From: Pseudonocardia cypriaca
GTDB taxonomy: Bacteria; Actinomycetota; Actinomycetes; Mycobacteriales; Pseudonocardiaceae
Assembly: GCF_006717045.1 (NCBI RefSeq)
Contig: NZ_VFPH01000002.1
Coordinates: 682,001 to 746,000 of the forward strand
DNA length: 64,000 nt
Direction of reading: 5' to 3'
Below are positions 49,311-57,836 of this stretch, piece after piece. Numbering within the stretch: position 1 is the first letter of the stretch; each line of letters starts with the position of its first letter. The translations under genes and the position numbers were made by a program. Under the pieces are notes generated by a model. The model searched no databases, was not told where the DNA came from, and was given only the letters and a program-made list of their open reading frames with translations.

Positions 49311-51629
49311 ATGACGACGGTCGCACGGCAGCCGGAGGCGGCGGCGCCGCCGGTGGAGGTGCTGCGCCAGGTCGAGCGGCGGGTGCTGTGGCTCGCCACC
49401 TCGATCGTGCACCACGCCAACCGGGTGCGGCCGAACCCGAGCGGGCTGAAGGTCGGCGGCCACCAGGCCTCCAGCGCGTCGATGGTCACGATCGCCACGG
49501 CCCTGTGGTTCACCCACCTGCGCGCCGAGGACCGGGTCTCGGTCAAACCGCACGCCTCGCCGGTGCTGCACGCCGTCAACTACCTGCTCGGCGAGCTGGA
49601 CGAGCGCTACCTGCCCACGCTGCGCGCGTTCGGCGGCCTGCAGGCTTACCCGTCCCGCGCCAAGGACCCGGACCCGGTCGACTACTCGACCGGTTCGGTG
49701 GGCATCGGGGCAACCGCCCCGATCTGGGGAGGGCTCGCCCGCCGCTACCTCGCCTCCAAGGGCGCCGACGTGGGCAGCGGACGCCAGTACTCCCTGGTCG
49801 GCGACGCCGAGCTGGACGAGGGCGCCTGCTGGGAGGCGATCCTCGACCCGATGGTCGCCGAGCTCGGAGAGGTTGTCTGGATCGTCGACGTCAACCGCCA
49901 GTCCCTGGACCGGGTCGTGCCGAACATCGGTGTCCCGCGCCTGCAGGGCATGTTCGCCGCGGCGGGCTGGCAGGTGCTCACCGTCAAGTACGGCCGGGTG
50001 CTCGACGAGGTGTTCGCCCGGCCCGGGGGCGCCGCGCTGCGCCGCCGCATCGACGAGATGTCCAACCCCGAGTACCAGCGGCTGCTGCGCTGCGACCCGG
50101 CGCAGCTGCGGGAGCGGCTGCCCGCGGGCGACCGCGAGCTGGCCGCGCTCGTCGCCGGGCTGGACGACGCGACGCTGCACACCGCCGTGCGCAACCTCGG
50201 CGGCCACGACGTCGCCGCCCTCGTCGACGCCCTCGCCGCGATCGACGACACCCGGCCCACCGTGATCTTCGCGTACACCGTGAAGGGCCACGGCCTCCCC
50301 ACGGAGGGCCACCCCCAGAACCACTCCTCGCTGCTCACCACGCAGCAGATGGCGCACCTCGCCGAGTCGCTCGGCGAGTCGGTCGACCGGCCGTGGTCCC
50401 GGTTCCCGGACGGCACGGAGGCCGCCCTGCTCTGCGCCGCCACCGCCGAGCGGCTGCGGCGCCGACCGGCACCGTCCACTCCCCCACCGGCGATCCCCAC
50501 CGACTTCGGCCGCACCCCCGGCGGCACCGCCACCACCCAGGCCGCGCTCGGCCGGGCGCTGCTCGACCTCACCCGCTCCGCGCCGGACGCGGCCGGGCGG
50601 GTCGTGACGCTCTGCCCGGACGTGAGCTCGTCGACCAACCTCGCCGGCTGGGTCAACAAGGTCGGCGTCTGGTCCTCCCGCGAGCGCACCGACTGGTTCG
50701 CCGACGACCCCGAGACGATCCTGCACTGGCGGGAACGCCCCACCGGGCAGCACGTCGAGCTCGGCATCGCCGAGACCAATCTCGTGGGGTTGCTCGGCGA
50801 GCTCGGCGCCACCTGGAGCCGGTGGGGCGAACCGCTGCTGCCGATCGGGGTGCTCTACGACCCGTTCGTCGAGCGGGCCCTGGAGCCCTGGTCGTTCGGC
50901 ATCTACGCGGGAGGGCAGTCGATCCTCGTCGGCACCCCTTCGGGGGTGACCCTCGCGTCCGAGGGGGGAGCGCACCAGTCGGTCACCACGCCGTCCGTTG
51001 GGCTCGAGCAGCCCGGGTGCACCACCTACGAGCCGGCGTTCGCGGTCGACGTCGAGTGGACGCTCCTCGCGTCCCTGGCCCGGCTCGGCAGGCCCGACGG
51101 CGGCTCGGCGTACCTGCGCCTGTCGACCCGGCCCGTCGACCAGACCCTCGCCGCGGTCCCGCCCGACCCGGCGGCCCGCGAGCACCGCCGCCGCCAGGTG
51201 GTGGCGGGCGCCTACCTCCTGCGCCGCTCCGCGAGCCCGCCCGCGGTCACCCTGGCCGCGATGGGCGCGGTCGTCCCCGAGGCACTCGCCGCCGCCGAGC
51301 GGCTGGACCGCACGGGCGTCCCCGCGGACGTCGTCTGCGTCACCAGTCCCGGCCTGCTCTTCGACGCGCTCCACGCCCGCAGCGGGCGCACCGACGGCCC
51401 GACCTGGATCCTCAACGCCGCCTTCCCCGCCCACCGCAGCGCACCGCTGGTCACCGTGCTCGACGGGCACCCCCACACCCTGGCGTTCCTCGCCGGCGTC
51501 CACCGCGTCCGGGCCGCGTACCTCGGCGTCACCCGGTTCGGCCAGTCCGGCGACCTCCAGGACGTCCACCGCCACCACGGCCTCGACGCCGACGCCATCG
51601 TCGGCGCCGCCCTCGGCCTCACCCCGTGA
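49311..51629 (+). CDS. Thiamine-diphosphate E1, homodimeric pyruvate dehydrogenase (AceE)-like
   Basis: The protein has 772 residues, somewhat shorter than AceE (near 890). The ThDP motif is GDAELDEGACWEA with the Asn/Gln part in IVDVNRQSLD. YTVKGHGLPTEGHPQNHSS, LGIAETNLVGLLGELG and the transketolase C-terminal domain are AceE-like. It would decarboxylate a 2-oxo acid. The length, the Lrp neighbour and the absence of an E2 gene suggest a specialised 2-oxo acid. GGAGG lies six bases before the ATG. Confidence 0.82.
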   Translation: MTTVARQPEAAAPPVEVLRQVERRVLWLATSIVHHANRVRPNPSGLKVGGHQASSASMVTIATALWFTHLRAEDRVSVKPHASPVLHAVNYLLGELDERYLPTLRAFGGLQAYPSRAKDPDPVDYSTGSVGIGATAPIWGGLARRYLASKGADVGSGRQYSLVGDAELDEGACWEAILDPMVAELGEVVWIVDVNRQSLDRVVPNIGVPRLQGMFAAAGWQVLTVKYGRVLDEVFARPGGAALRRRIDEMSNPEYQRLLRCDPAQLRERLPAGDRELAALVAGLDDATLHTAVRNLGGHDVAALVDALAAIDDTRPTVIFAYTVKGHGLPTEGHPQNHSSLLTTQQMAHLAESLGESVDRPWSRFPDGTEAALLCAATAERLRRRPAPSTPPPAIPTDFGRTPGGTATTQAALGRALLDLTRSAPDAAGRVVTLCPDVSSSTNLAGWVNKVGVWSSRERTDWFADDPETILHWRERPTGQHVELGIAETNLVGLLGELGATWSRWGEPLLPIGVLYDPFVERALEPWSFGIYAGGQSILVGTPSGVTLASEGGAHQSVTTPSVGLEQPGCTTYEPAFAVDVEWTLLASLARLGRPDGGSAYLRLSTRPVDQTLAAVPPDPAAREHRRRQVVAGAYLLRRSASPPAVTLAAMGAVVPEALAAAERLDRTGVPADVVCVTSPGLLFDALHARSGRTDGPTWILNAAFPAHRSAPLVTVLDGHPHTLAFLAGVHRVRAAYLGVTRFGQSGDLQDVHRHHGLDADAIVGAALGLTP

Positions 51630-51660
51630 CGTCCAGCGCGGGCCGCGCCGACCGGTCGGA

Positions 51661-51750
51661 TCAGCGCATGTGGGTGTCGAACCACTCCAGCATCCGCCCG
51701 GGGTCCGACCTTGCCCAGCTACCGAGGTCAGGTGTGTCCGCGCGGCTCGC
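51661..51750 (-). pseudogene. Possible C-terminal scrap of an alpha/beta hydrolase
   Basis: On the minus strand a frame reads DLGSWARSDPGRMLEWFDTH and stops two codons later, which resembles the end of dienelactone-hydrolase/S9-type proteins. Nothing upstream continues it. The remaining DNA to 52040 (about 290 bases, less GC-rich) holds no gene that I can see. Confidence 0.35.
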
Positions 51751-52040
51751 GGTGGCAAGATCCAATCGACTTCTGTCGCTGATGGGCTTTTGTTCATTCA
51801 GACGCTGTCGCATCATCGGCGCCGACTGGCACTGCAGAACGCAGGGCCAGTGTCAGAAGACAGAGGAGACTGCCGACCTGAAAGTAGCGAATGCCCCGTG
51901 CGGTCGACCATGCAGAGCGTCCTTCGAGATCAGGCGAGGTCGTTCCTGCTGCTCAGACCCAGTTCACATGGTCGACGGTGATTGGTGAGGCCATGCACTG
52001 ATCGGCAGTAACCGTGGGAGCGATCATGCGCCGCACACAC

Positions 52041-52979
52041 TGAGCCTTTTTCAACCTGAGGTCAGCTGGCGAGGATCAGGGTCTGGACGGCCTTGACCAG
52101 GATGTTCGCCCGACTGGGGCTCGAGCGGATCTTGCGAAGGATCTTCCAGTTCTTGATCTCGGCGTTGGCCCGCTCACCCGGCCCACGACGGCGGGCGTGG
52201 GCCGTGTTGACCTCCTTCTGCGTATGGGAGAGTCGCTGGTAGCGGCCGGTGTCCGGGTCGAGGCGTCGCCGCCGCTGCGGAACCCGGATTGTGGGTCCGC
52301 CGCCCTGGTAGGCGGTATCGGCCAGCGTCTGCACTCCGGCCGCGTTCAAGGCGTCGATGATCCCGTGCTCGCGGGCAGCGCCCATGTCGTGCCGTGCGCC
52401 GGGCAGCACCGGGGAAATCCAGATGAGCCGCCCGGCCGGGTCGGCGATGACCTGCACGTTCACGCCGTGGCACTTGTGTTTCCCGGAGTAGAACGGACGG
52501 TCCCGACCACCGGCCATGCCGACCCGGTCGATGCGCAGCAGCGTCCCGTCCAGGATGACGTGGGCCTTCCCGCGGGCGACCTCGATCGCCTGGTCCAAGG
52601 TGGGGGCGAACGCGGCGAGCAGGTCGAGGGCCTCGCACAGGTAGCGGTAGACCGTGGTCGTGCCGATCCCGAACCCGACCGCGAGGTCGGCGTAGGTCTC
52701 GTTCTTGCGCACGTGGGCCAGGGTCAGCCGGGCCTGGCCGCCGGCGTCGAGCCTGCGCCATCGGGTGCCGAGTTCGGTGCGACGGTGTCGGATCAGGTCG
52801 GAGAGCATGATCAGCGCTCGGGTGGACACCGACATCGCGGACGGGTATGACAGCAACCGAAGCTCCTGGTCTGGACGAGTTGATCTAGTGAATCGCCCGT
52901 CTACCAGGAGCTTCACCCATCCGTGGCGCTGACACGCCGAGCCCGTCCAGAGCCCGCCAGCCAGGTTGGAAAAAGCTCA
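52041..52979 (-). mobile_element. IS5-type insertion sequence (complete, 939 bp)
   Basis: The left end is TGAGCCTTTTTCAACCTG. The right end, reversed, is TGAGCTTTTTCCAACCTG, 16 of 18 matching. The two ends enclose a single transposase gene on the minus strand. The four bases outside each end (ACAC and CTGG) do not match, so no target duplication is visible. The deleted copy and solo ends at 24.7-28.1 kb belong to a sister element with the hairpin CCTGCC-GGACG-GGCAGG, which this copy lacks. Confidence 0.85.
52062..52916 (-). CDS. IS5 family transposase (HTH plus DDE_Tnp_4 type)
   Basis: The protein has up to 284 residues. An N-terminal DNA-binding domain includes RRTELGTRWRRLDAGGQARL and FGIGTTTVYRYLCEALDLL. 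Catalytic Asp residues lie in HVILDGTLLRID and LADTAYQGGG, and the C-terminal GERANAEIKNWKILRKIR carries the Glu. The frame is intact. The start is uncertain: relatives usually begin near LLSYPSAMSVSTR, here preceded by a TTG. The GTG at 52916 is the outer limit. Confidence 0.9.
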   Translation of the reverse strand: MKLLVDGRFTRSTRPDQELRLLSYPSAMSVSTRALIMLSDLIRHRRTELGTRWRRLDAGGQARLTLAHVRKNETYADLAVGFGIGTTTVYRYLCEALDLLAAFAPTLDQAIEVARGKAHVILDGTLLRIDRVGMAGGRDRPFYSGKHKCHGVNVQVIADPAGRLIWISPVLPGARHDMGAAREHGIIDALNAAGVQTLADTAYQGGGPTIRVPQRRRRLDPDTGRYQRLSHTQKEVNTAHARRRGPGERANAEIKNWKILRKIRSSPSRANILVKAVQTLILAS

Positions 52980-53142
52980 CTGGTACCGTGCAGCGCGATG
53001 CTTTCGGTCAGCTCGCTGCGGCTTGACCGACCGCGGGGAGCGCGAGGACCGGCTGACACCGACGTGCTCGAAGAGAACCGGCGGCTGGCCAGGGAGATCC
53101 CGAGCCCGTGAAGCGCCGGTGCGAGCATCGGAGGCCCGGAGC

Positions 53143-53724
53143 CTACGTCCCGCTGTCCGGCGGCGCGATCCGCGGCGCCGTCCGCTCGACCCATTGACGT
53201 TCCGACGGATTGCGCGCCGACGCCTCCAGCCGCCGGAAGTGGTAAGCACGCTCGCGACCGATCGCGTCCAAGGCCTCCGGGATCGCGTTCCTGTCACGCG
53301 ACCAGGCCGCAAGCAAGTCCGAGGTCTCCCCCTCTGACGGCAGCGCGGCGATCACGTCGAGGGCCCGTTGCACTCGAACGCGGGCTTCGCTGTCCTTTGG
53401 CAGTGCCGCCATAACGGCGAACGCACGCCCATGAGCCGTGAGAATCTGGTGGACGAGCCCCCGCCGAGCGTCCCAGTCCTTCAGGAACTCTTCGTTCAGC
53501 TCGAGCCCGTACCCGTTCGCGCTCTGCCCAGCCTCGGCGAGATGCTCGGCGAGGCGATCACAAAGCTCGATACCCGCCTCGGCTGTTTTCTGGCGTGCTC
53601 CGACACCCGCCGCGTAAGCGGTACCGGTGCGCTGCACGAGCGCTGCCAAGACGGCAGCGAGGGCAGCGATCGCAGCCACGATCAGAGCGATGTCCACGGC
53701 CGCGCACAGTAGCGCGTCGACCAT
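53143..53724 (-). CDS. Membrane-anchored hypothetical protein, 193 residues
   Basis: I do not recognise a family. An N-terminal hydrophobic span (VDIALIVAAIAALAAVLAAL) is followed by a helical, charged domain with segments such as AGIELCDRLAEHLAEAG and ALDVIAALPSEGETSDLLAA, and a Pro-rich end. This gives a signal-anchor topology with the domain probably in the cytosol. It stands alone. The 160 bases on its left back onto the IS5-type element, and 435 bases on its right (53725-54159) hold no gene that I can see. Confidence 0.6.
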   Translation of the reverse strand: MVDALLCAAVDIALIVAAIAALAAVLAALVQRTGTAYAAGVGARQKTAEAGIELCDRLAEHLAEAGQSANGYGLELNEEFLKDWDARRGLVHQILTAHGRAFAVMAALPKDSEARVRVQRALDVIAALPSEGETSDLLAAWSRDRNAIPEALDAIGRERAYHFRRLEASARNPSERQWVERTAPRIAPPDSGT

Positions 53725-54159
53725 GGCCTCCTGGACCCGGGTTCACGCATGCGGGGAGAAGGGCAAGCCGGGCGACGGGTTGCTCTGCGGGTTCAGGTCA
53801 AGGCGCGATCGATACTGCTGGCCTTACAGGCGGCCATCGAAGACGAAAATCGCCCCGACATCCAGCTCCACACCCGGTCCGGAACGACCGGCCGGTAATC
53901 GATGGGCTTACTCGACAGCTGCCCGAACCAGCTGGACGGGATGGACGGCGGCCAGGGGTGGCCCACTGCAGCCGGGGTCAGCAGGGCGGCGAGCTCGGCG
54001 CGCGCCGGTCACTCGCCACGACTCAGCGGCACCTGCACCCGGACCGACAGCCGGTCACCGAAGCTGCCGCTCTTCTGTCGCTACACCTCCGCGGGTCCCA
54101 GATGGGTCCCAACCGGGACTCGGTATAGATCATGGACGAAATCTTGTCCGGGAAAGACA

Positions 54160-54198
54160 AGGCCCGGTGAGCTGCACTAACACCAACTCACCGGGCCT
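54160..54198 (-). terminator. Terminator of the former tRNA-Pro gene
   Basis: A perfect 12-base stem AGGCCCGGTGAG/CTCACCGGGCCT encloses a 15-base loop. Read on the minus strand it lies 10 bases after the tRNA 3' fragment and is followed by TTGTCTTT, as expected for a Rho-independent terminator of that tRNA. Confidence 0.8.
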
Positions 54199-54208
54199 CG
54201 CCCGTGCC

Positions 54209-54251
54209 GTCGGGACGACAGGATTTGAACCTGCGACCCCTTGACCCCCAG
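54209..54251 (-). other. 3' half of tRNA-Pro(GGG): probable attachment site
   Basis: The minus strand holds the anticodon loop CTGGGGG, anticodon-stem half TCAAG, T-arm GCAGG-TTCAAAT-CCTGT, acceptor half CGTCCCG and discriminator A. CCA is not encoded. The sequence upstream of the anticodon loop does not continue as a tRNA: D-arm and 5' acceptor are missing. A break exactly at the anticodon loop is typical of tRNA-integrating elements. The 236 bases to the right (54252-54487) hold no integrase and no clear gene. Confidence 0.75.
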
Positions 54252-54487
54252 CACGGTGAACGGATCGCGGTGATCTGCGAAAACTGGAAATCGGCCGCTT
54301 GACGCGGTGCAGTACGACGCGCCTCAGCGCCCTCCAGACAGGCTTGGCGCGATGCCCTGCTCCACATTCGCTCCACCCCGACCAGTCAATTGGTCGCCGG
54401 CACGGAGTTGCTGTGGCTCGTGAACCTACCGATTCCTGATCGCGATGCACGCTGACGACGGTTGAGATCCCGTCACTCCCCGTACCG

Positions 54488-55714
54488 CTAGGTGAGCAGG
54501 CGTCGTGCCACCACGGCCGCCGCGAGCAGCGCCGCCCCGCCGGCCACGACGAAGCCCCATGCGGAGCCGGCCACCGCACAGACCCAGCCCAGCAGCGGAC
54601 CGCCGAGCGGCGTGGTCCCGAGGTTGAGCAGACCGTGCAGGGCCATCACGCGGCCCTGCATCTCCGGCGCGCTGCGCAGCTGCAGCAGGCTGCGGGCCAT
54701 CGTGTTGAAGGCGATGTTGGCGACGCCCACCGCGACCAGGCCGGCCAGCGCGAAGGCGAGCTGTCCGGCCAGGGCCATCAGCAGGTTCGTCGCGCCGAGC
54801 GCCAGGGTGCACGCGAACAGCCTCCGCCCGGTCACGGTCACGCTCGACGCCGCGCCGACGGCGCCCAGCACGGCCCCGAGGCCGAGCGCGGACGTGAGGT
54901 AGCCGTAGGTCGCCGCGTCGCCGCTGAGCACCTCGGCGGCGGTCACCGGGAGGACCACGCGGAAGTTCTGGCTGAACAGGCTCACCACCGCGACCAGCAA
55001 GAGGCAGGCACGCAGCTCCCGGTGGCCCCACGCGTAGCGCAGCCCGGCCATCGCCTGTCCCCTGCCCGACCCCGCCTTCACGGTTCGGTGCAGCGCCGAC
55101 CGGTCGATGCGGGCGAGCCCGACCAGCACGGCGGCGAACGAGATCGCGTTGAGCGCGAACGCTTCGCCCGCACCCGCGGCCGCGATCACCAGGCCGGCAA
55201 CGGCCGGCCCGACCAGCCGGCCGGTGTTGTGGATCGTGGAGTTCAGGGCCTGCGCATTGACGTAGTCGCCGGGCGGCACCAGGTCGGTGACGAACGTGTG
55301 ACGGGCCGGGGAGTCCACAACGGTCACCAGTCCGAGGAGCGCCGCCATCACGTAGACAAGGCCGAGCGTCGTGGCGCCGAGCAGAGTGGTGACGGCGAGG
55401 ACCCCGGCGAGGACGGCACTCGCCGCCTGGGTGGCGACGAGGAGCTTCCAGCGGTCGAGCCGGTCGACGAGCACCCCGCCCCACACGCCGAGGAGAAGCA
55501 TCGGCAGGAACTGCAGGGCGAGCGCCGTGCCGACGGCGACCGGGTCGCCGGTGAGCTCCAGCACGAGCCAGTCCTGGGCGACCCGCTGCATCCAGGTGCC
55601 GACGATGCTCAGCGCGTGCCCGCCGAGGTAGCGGCGATAGTTGGGGTGTCGCAGCGAGCGGACGGTGCGGGCGAGGAGACCGGCCGGCGCTCCCGGTGCT
55701 GGAGGCTCGACCAT
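54488..55714 (-). CDS. MFS transporter (EntS-like exporter)
   Basis: The protein has 408 residues and about 12 spans. HPNYRRYLGGHALSIVGTWM followed by QRVAQDWLVLELTG is typical of the MFS_3/enterobactin-exporter group. GGVLVDRLDRWKLLV is the loop 2-3 motif. It probably expels a small compound. The start codon abuts a GGTCT-N6-AGACC palindrome and the gene diverges from the dehydrogenase gene at 55765. Confidence 0.85.
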   Translation of the reverse strand: MVEPPAPGAPAGLLARTVRSLRHPNYRRYLGGHALSIVGTWMQRVAQDWLVLELTGDPVAVGTALALQFLPMLLLGVWGGVLVDRLDRWKLLVATQAASAVLAGVLAVTTLLGATTLGLVYVMAALLGLVTVVDSPARHTFVTDLVPPGDYVNAQALNSTIHNTGRLVGPAVAGLVIAAAGAGEAFALNAISFAAVLVGLARIDRSALHRTVKAGSGRGQAMAGLRYAWGHRELRACLLLVAVVSLFSQNFRVVLPVTAAEVLSGDAATYGYLTSALGLGAVLGAVGAASSVTVTGRRLFACTLALGATNLLMALAGQLAFALAGLVAVGVANIAFNTMARSLLQLRSAPEMQGRVMALHGLLNLGTTPLGGPLLGWVCAVAGSAWGFVVAGGAALLAAAVVARRLLT

Positions 55715-55715
55715 A

Positions 55716-55731
55716 GGTCTGACACTAGACC
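55716..55731. promoter_or_regulatory. Palindrome between divergent exporter and dehydrogenase genes
   Basis: GGTCTGACACTAGACC (arms GGTCT/AGACC) lies one base upstream of the exporter start and 34 bases before the dehydrogenase ATG. A weaker relative, AATGGTCAGTCCGTTAGTCC, lies at 56652-56671 before the ABC lipoprotein gene. The regulator is not in the window. Confidence 0.45.
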
Positions 55732-55764
55732 ATTATGTTCGCCATCCACATCGAGGAGATCGCG

Positions 55765-56628
55765 ATGACACACACCTCCGCCCGCCCACCCGTCCCGCCC
55801 GGAGTGGGAGTGATCGGGCTCGGCGCAATGGGCGCCCCGATCGCTCGGCACCTCGCCACCTCCGGAATCCCCACGACCGTCACGGATCTCGACGAGGTCG
55901 CGGTCGACGCCGCCACAGCCCACGGGGCGGTCGCAGCCGCCGACCCGGCCGCGGTGGCCGTCGCGGCCGGCGTCGTGATCGTCGTCGTCGCCACGGACAC
56001 ACAGCTGCGCGACGTGCTCACCAGGCCGCGGGGCGTGTTCGCAGGCGCCCGCCCCGGCACGGTCGTCCTGCTGTCCAGCTCCGCCCTGCCGGACACCTGC
56101 CGCGAGCTCGCCGCGGCCGCGCCGGAGGGCATCGACGTGCTCGACGCCGCCCTCACCGGTGGGGTCCGCTCCGCAGAGGCGGGCCGGTTGACGTTGCTCG
56201 TGGGCGGCGATCCCGGGGCACTGGACGCCGCCCGACCCGCCCTTCGGCCGTGGACGGCCGCGGTGCACCTGCTGGGCGACGTCGGAGCCGGCCAGGTGGG
56301 CAAGACCGTCAACAACCTCGTGCACTGGGCCCAGATCTCCGCAGTGGCGCAGGCCCTGGAGCTGGGTAGACGCCTCGGCGGCGACGTGCAGAAGCTGCGG
56401 ATGGCGATGCAGGACAGCCCCACCGACAGCCGGACGCTGCGCGAGATGGACCAGATGCGCTTCACCTGGTTCGAGAAGGACATCGCGAACGCCGAGAAGA
56501 TGGCAGCGGGCACCGGCGCCGATCTGTCGATGGCGCGCACGGCTCTCGCCTTCATGCGGACGTTCGACATCGACGCAGCCCTCCGGCTGCTCGCCGGCGA
56601 GGACCCGGGGCTTTACAGCGCGCTGTGA
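55765..56628 (+). CDS. Beta-hydroxyacid dehydrogenase family protein (HIBADH-like)
   Basis: The protein has 287 residues. GVIGLGAMGAPIARHLATSG is the NAD(P) motif. DAALTGGVRSAEAGRLTLLV is the substrate block, and GAGQVGKTVNNLVHWAQISA carries the catalytic Lys of the family. It oxidises a 3-hydroxy acid or reduces the corresponding semialdehyde. The ATG at 55765 follows GAGGAG; a start ten codons upstream would enter the promoter region. It leads into the ABC transporter genes and may act on the imported compound. Confidence 0.85.
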   Translation: MTHTSARPPVPPGVGVIGLGAMGAPIARHLATSGIPTTVTDLDEVAVDAATAHGAVAAADPAAVAVAAGVVIVVVATDTQLRDVLTRPRGVFAGARPGTVVLLSSSALPDTCRELAAAAPEGIDVLDAALTGGVRSAEAGRLTLLVGGDPGALDAARPALRPWTAAVHLLGDVGAGQVGKTVNNLVHWAQISAVAQALELGRRLGGDVQKLRMAMQDSPTDSRTLREMDQMRFTWFEKDIANAEKMAAGTGADLSMARTALAFMRTFDIDAALRLLAGEDPGLYSAL

Positions 56629-56720
56629 GGCGAGCTACCTTCCTGCGCACCAATGGTCAGTCCGTTAGTCCTCTCGGGTTGACCCTCCCGAGCTGCACCG
56701 CCGCACCTCCTGGAGACAAC

Positions 56721-57836
56721 ATGTCACGACGATCGGCGCTCGCCGGCCTCGGCGCAGCGGGCCTGCTGCTGCTCTCGGGCTGCGGTGGCGCCCCGACGTC
56801 CGGCCCTGCACCAGGGGCCGACCAACCCACCGCCGCCGAAGCCGTTTACGCCGAGGTCGGCGCCCTCACAGGAAGCGCGCGCCACGACCGCCTGGTCGAG
56901 CTCGCCGCGCAGGAGGGCAACACGCTGTCGGTCTACACCTCGTTGAACGCCGACATCGCCGACATCGTGGTGCCGCAGTTCGAGCAGGCAACGGGCGTCC
57001 AAGTGAACCTCTACCGCGCCGACTCGGAGACGGTCCTGCAACGCACCCTCCAGGAGGCGTCGGCGGGCTTCGCGGGGGCCGACGTCGTCGAGACCAACGC
57101 CACGCAGATGGCGATCATCGCCGCGCAGGGGCTCACCGGGGACTACGAGGGCGAGCAGCGGAACAAGATCAACGAACAGTTCAGGTACGACGGCTGGACA
57201 CCCACTCGCTTCAACATCTTCGCGCCCGCGTGGAACACGAACCTCGTGCGCCCGGACCTGGTCCCCCACCGGTGGGAGGACCTCGCCGACCCGAAGTACG
57301 ACGGCATCCTGTCCCTCGAGGTCAGCGACTACGACTGGTACATGACGCTCTACACCCACTTCCGCCAGCAGGGCATGCCCGACGCCGACATCGACCGGCT
57401 GTTCGCCGACATGGTGAAGGGCTCGAAGGTCGCGAAGGGGCACTCCGGCCAGGTCGAGCTGCTCTCGGCGGGCGAGTTCGGCGTGGTTGCGGCCTCGTAC
57501 ACCTACCTGACGGACAAGGCGCGGACGAGCGGTGCGCCGGTCGACGACCAGCCGTTCGTCGAACCCGTCGTGGCGCGCGCCAACGGCGGCGGACTGCTGC
57601 GCAGCAGCAAGCACCCGGCAACCGCGATGCTGTTCATGGACTGGATGTTGAAGGACGGGCAGCAGGTCGTCCTCGACAACGGCCTGACCCCCGCCGTGAT
57701 GCCGGACGGCACCGACCCGCTCGCCGGCCACCAGGTCCTCCCGGTCGACGTGCAGCAGCTCATCAACGAGGGCAACGACTGGTCCGCCCGCTACGACGAG
57801 GTCGTCCGCGGCGGCGAGCAGCTCCCGGAGAAGTGA
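56721..57836 (+). CDS. ABC transporter substrate-binding lipoprotein (iron/phosphonate type)
   Basis: The protein has 371 residues. MSRRSALAGLGAAGLLLLSG followed by C is a clear lipoprotein signal, so the mature protein is membrane-tethered outside the cell. LSVYTSLNADIADIVVPQFE and FADMVKGSKVAKGHSGQVEL resemble the SBP_bac_6/FbpA group, whose ligands are Fe3+, phosphonates or small organic anions. GGAG precedes the ATG. The stop overlaps the permease start. Confidence 0.85.
   Translation: MSRRSALAGLGAAGLLLLSGCGGAPTSGPAPGADQPTAAEAVYAEVGALTGSARHDRLVELAAQEGNTLSVYTSLNADIADIVVPQFEQATGVQVNLYRADSETVLQRTLQEASAGFAGADVVETNATQMAIIAAQGLTGDYEGEQRNKINEQFRYDGWTPTRFNIFAPAWNTNLVRPDLVPHRWEDLADPKYDGILSLEVSDYDWYMTLYTHFRQQGMPDADIDRLFADMVKGSKVAKGHSGQVELLSAGEFGVVAASYTYLTDKARTSGAPVDDQPFVEPVVARANGGGLLRSSKHPATAMLFMDWMLKDGQQVVLDNGLTPAVMPDGTDPLAGHQVLPVDVQQLINEGNDWSARYDEVVRGGEQLPEK

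Noticed and set aside
48705..51797. 1030-codon minus-strand frame that appears to extend the Lrp gene through the E1 gene
   Set aside because: Only the last 159 codons are Lrp-like and have their own ribosome site. The rest is the antisense of the E1 coding sequence.
53627..54244. Plus-strand frame ending in TTGFEPATP
   Set aside because: That ending is the familiar chance translation of the antisense of a tRNA T-arm and acceptor stem. It instead pointed to the tRNA-Pro fragment.
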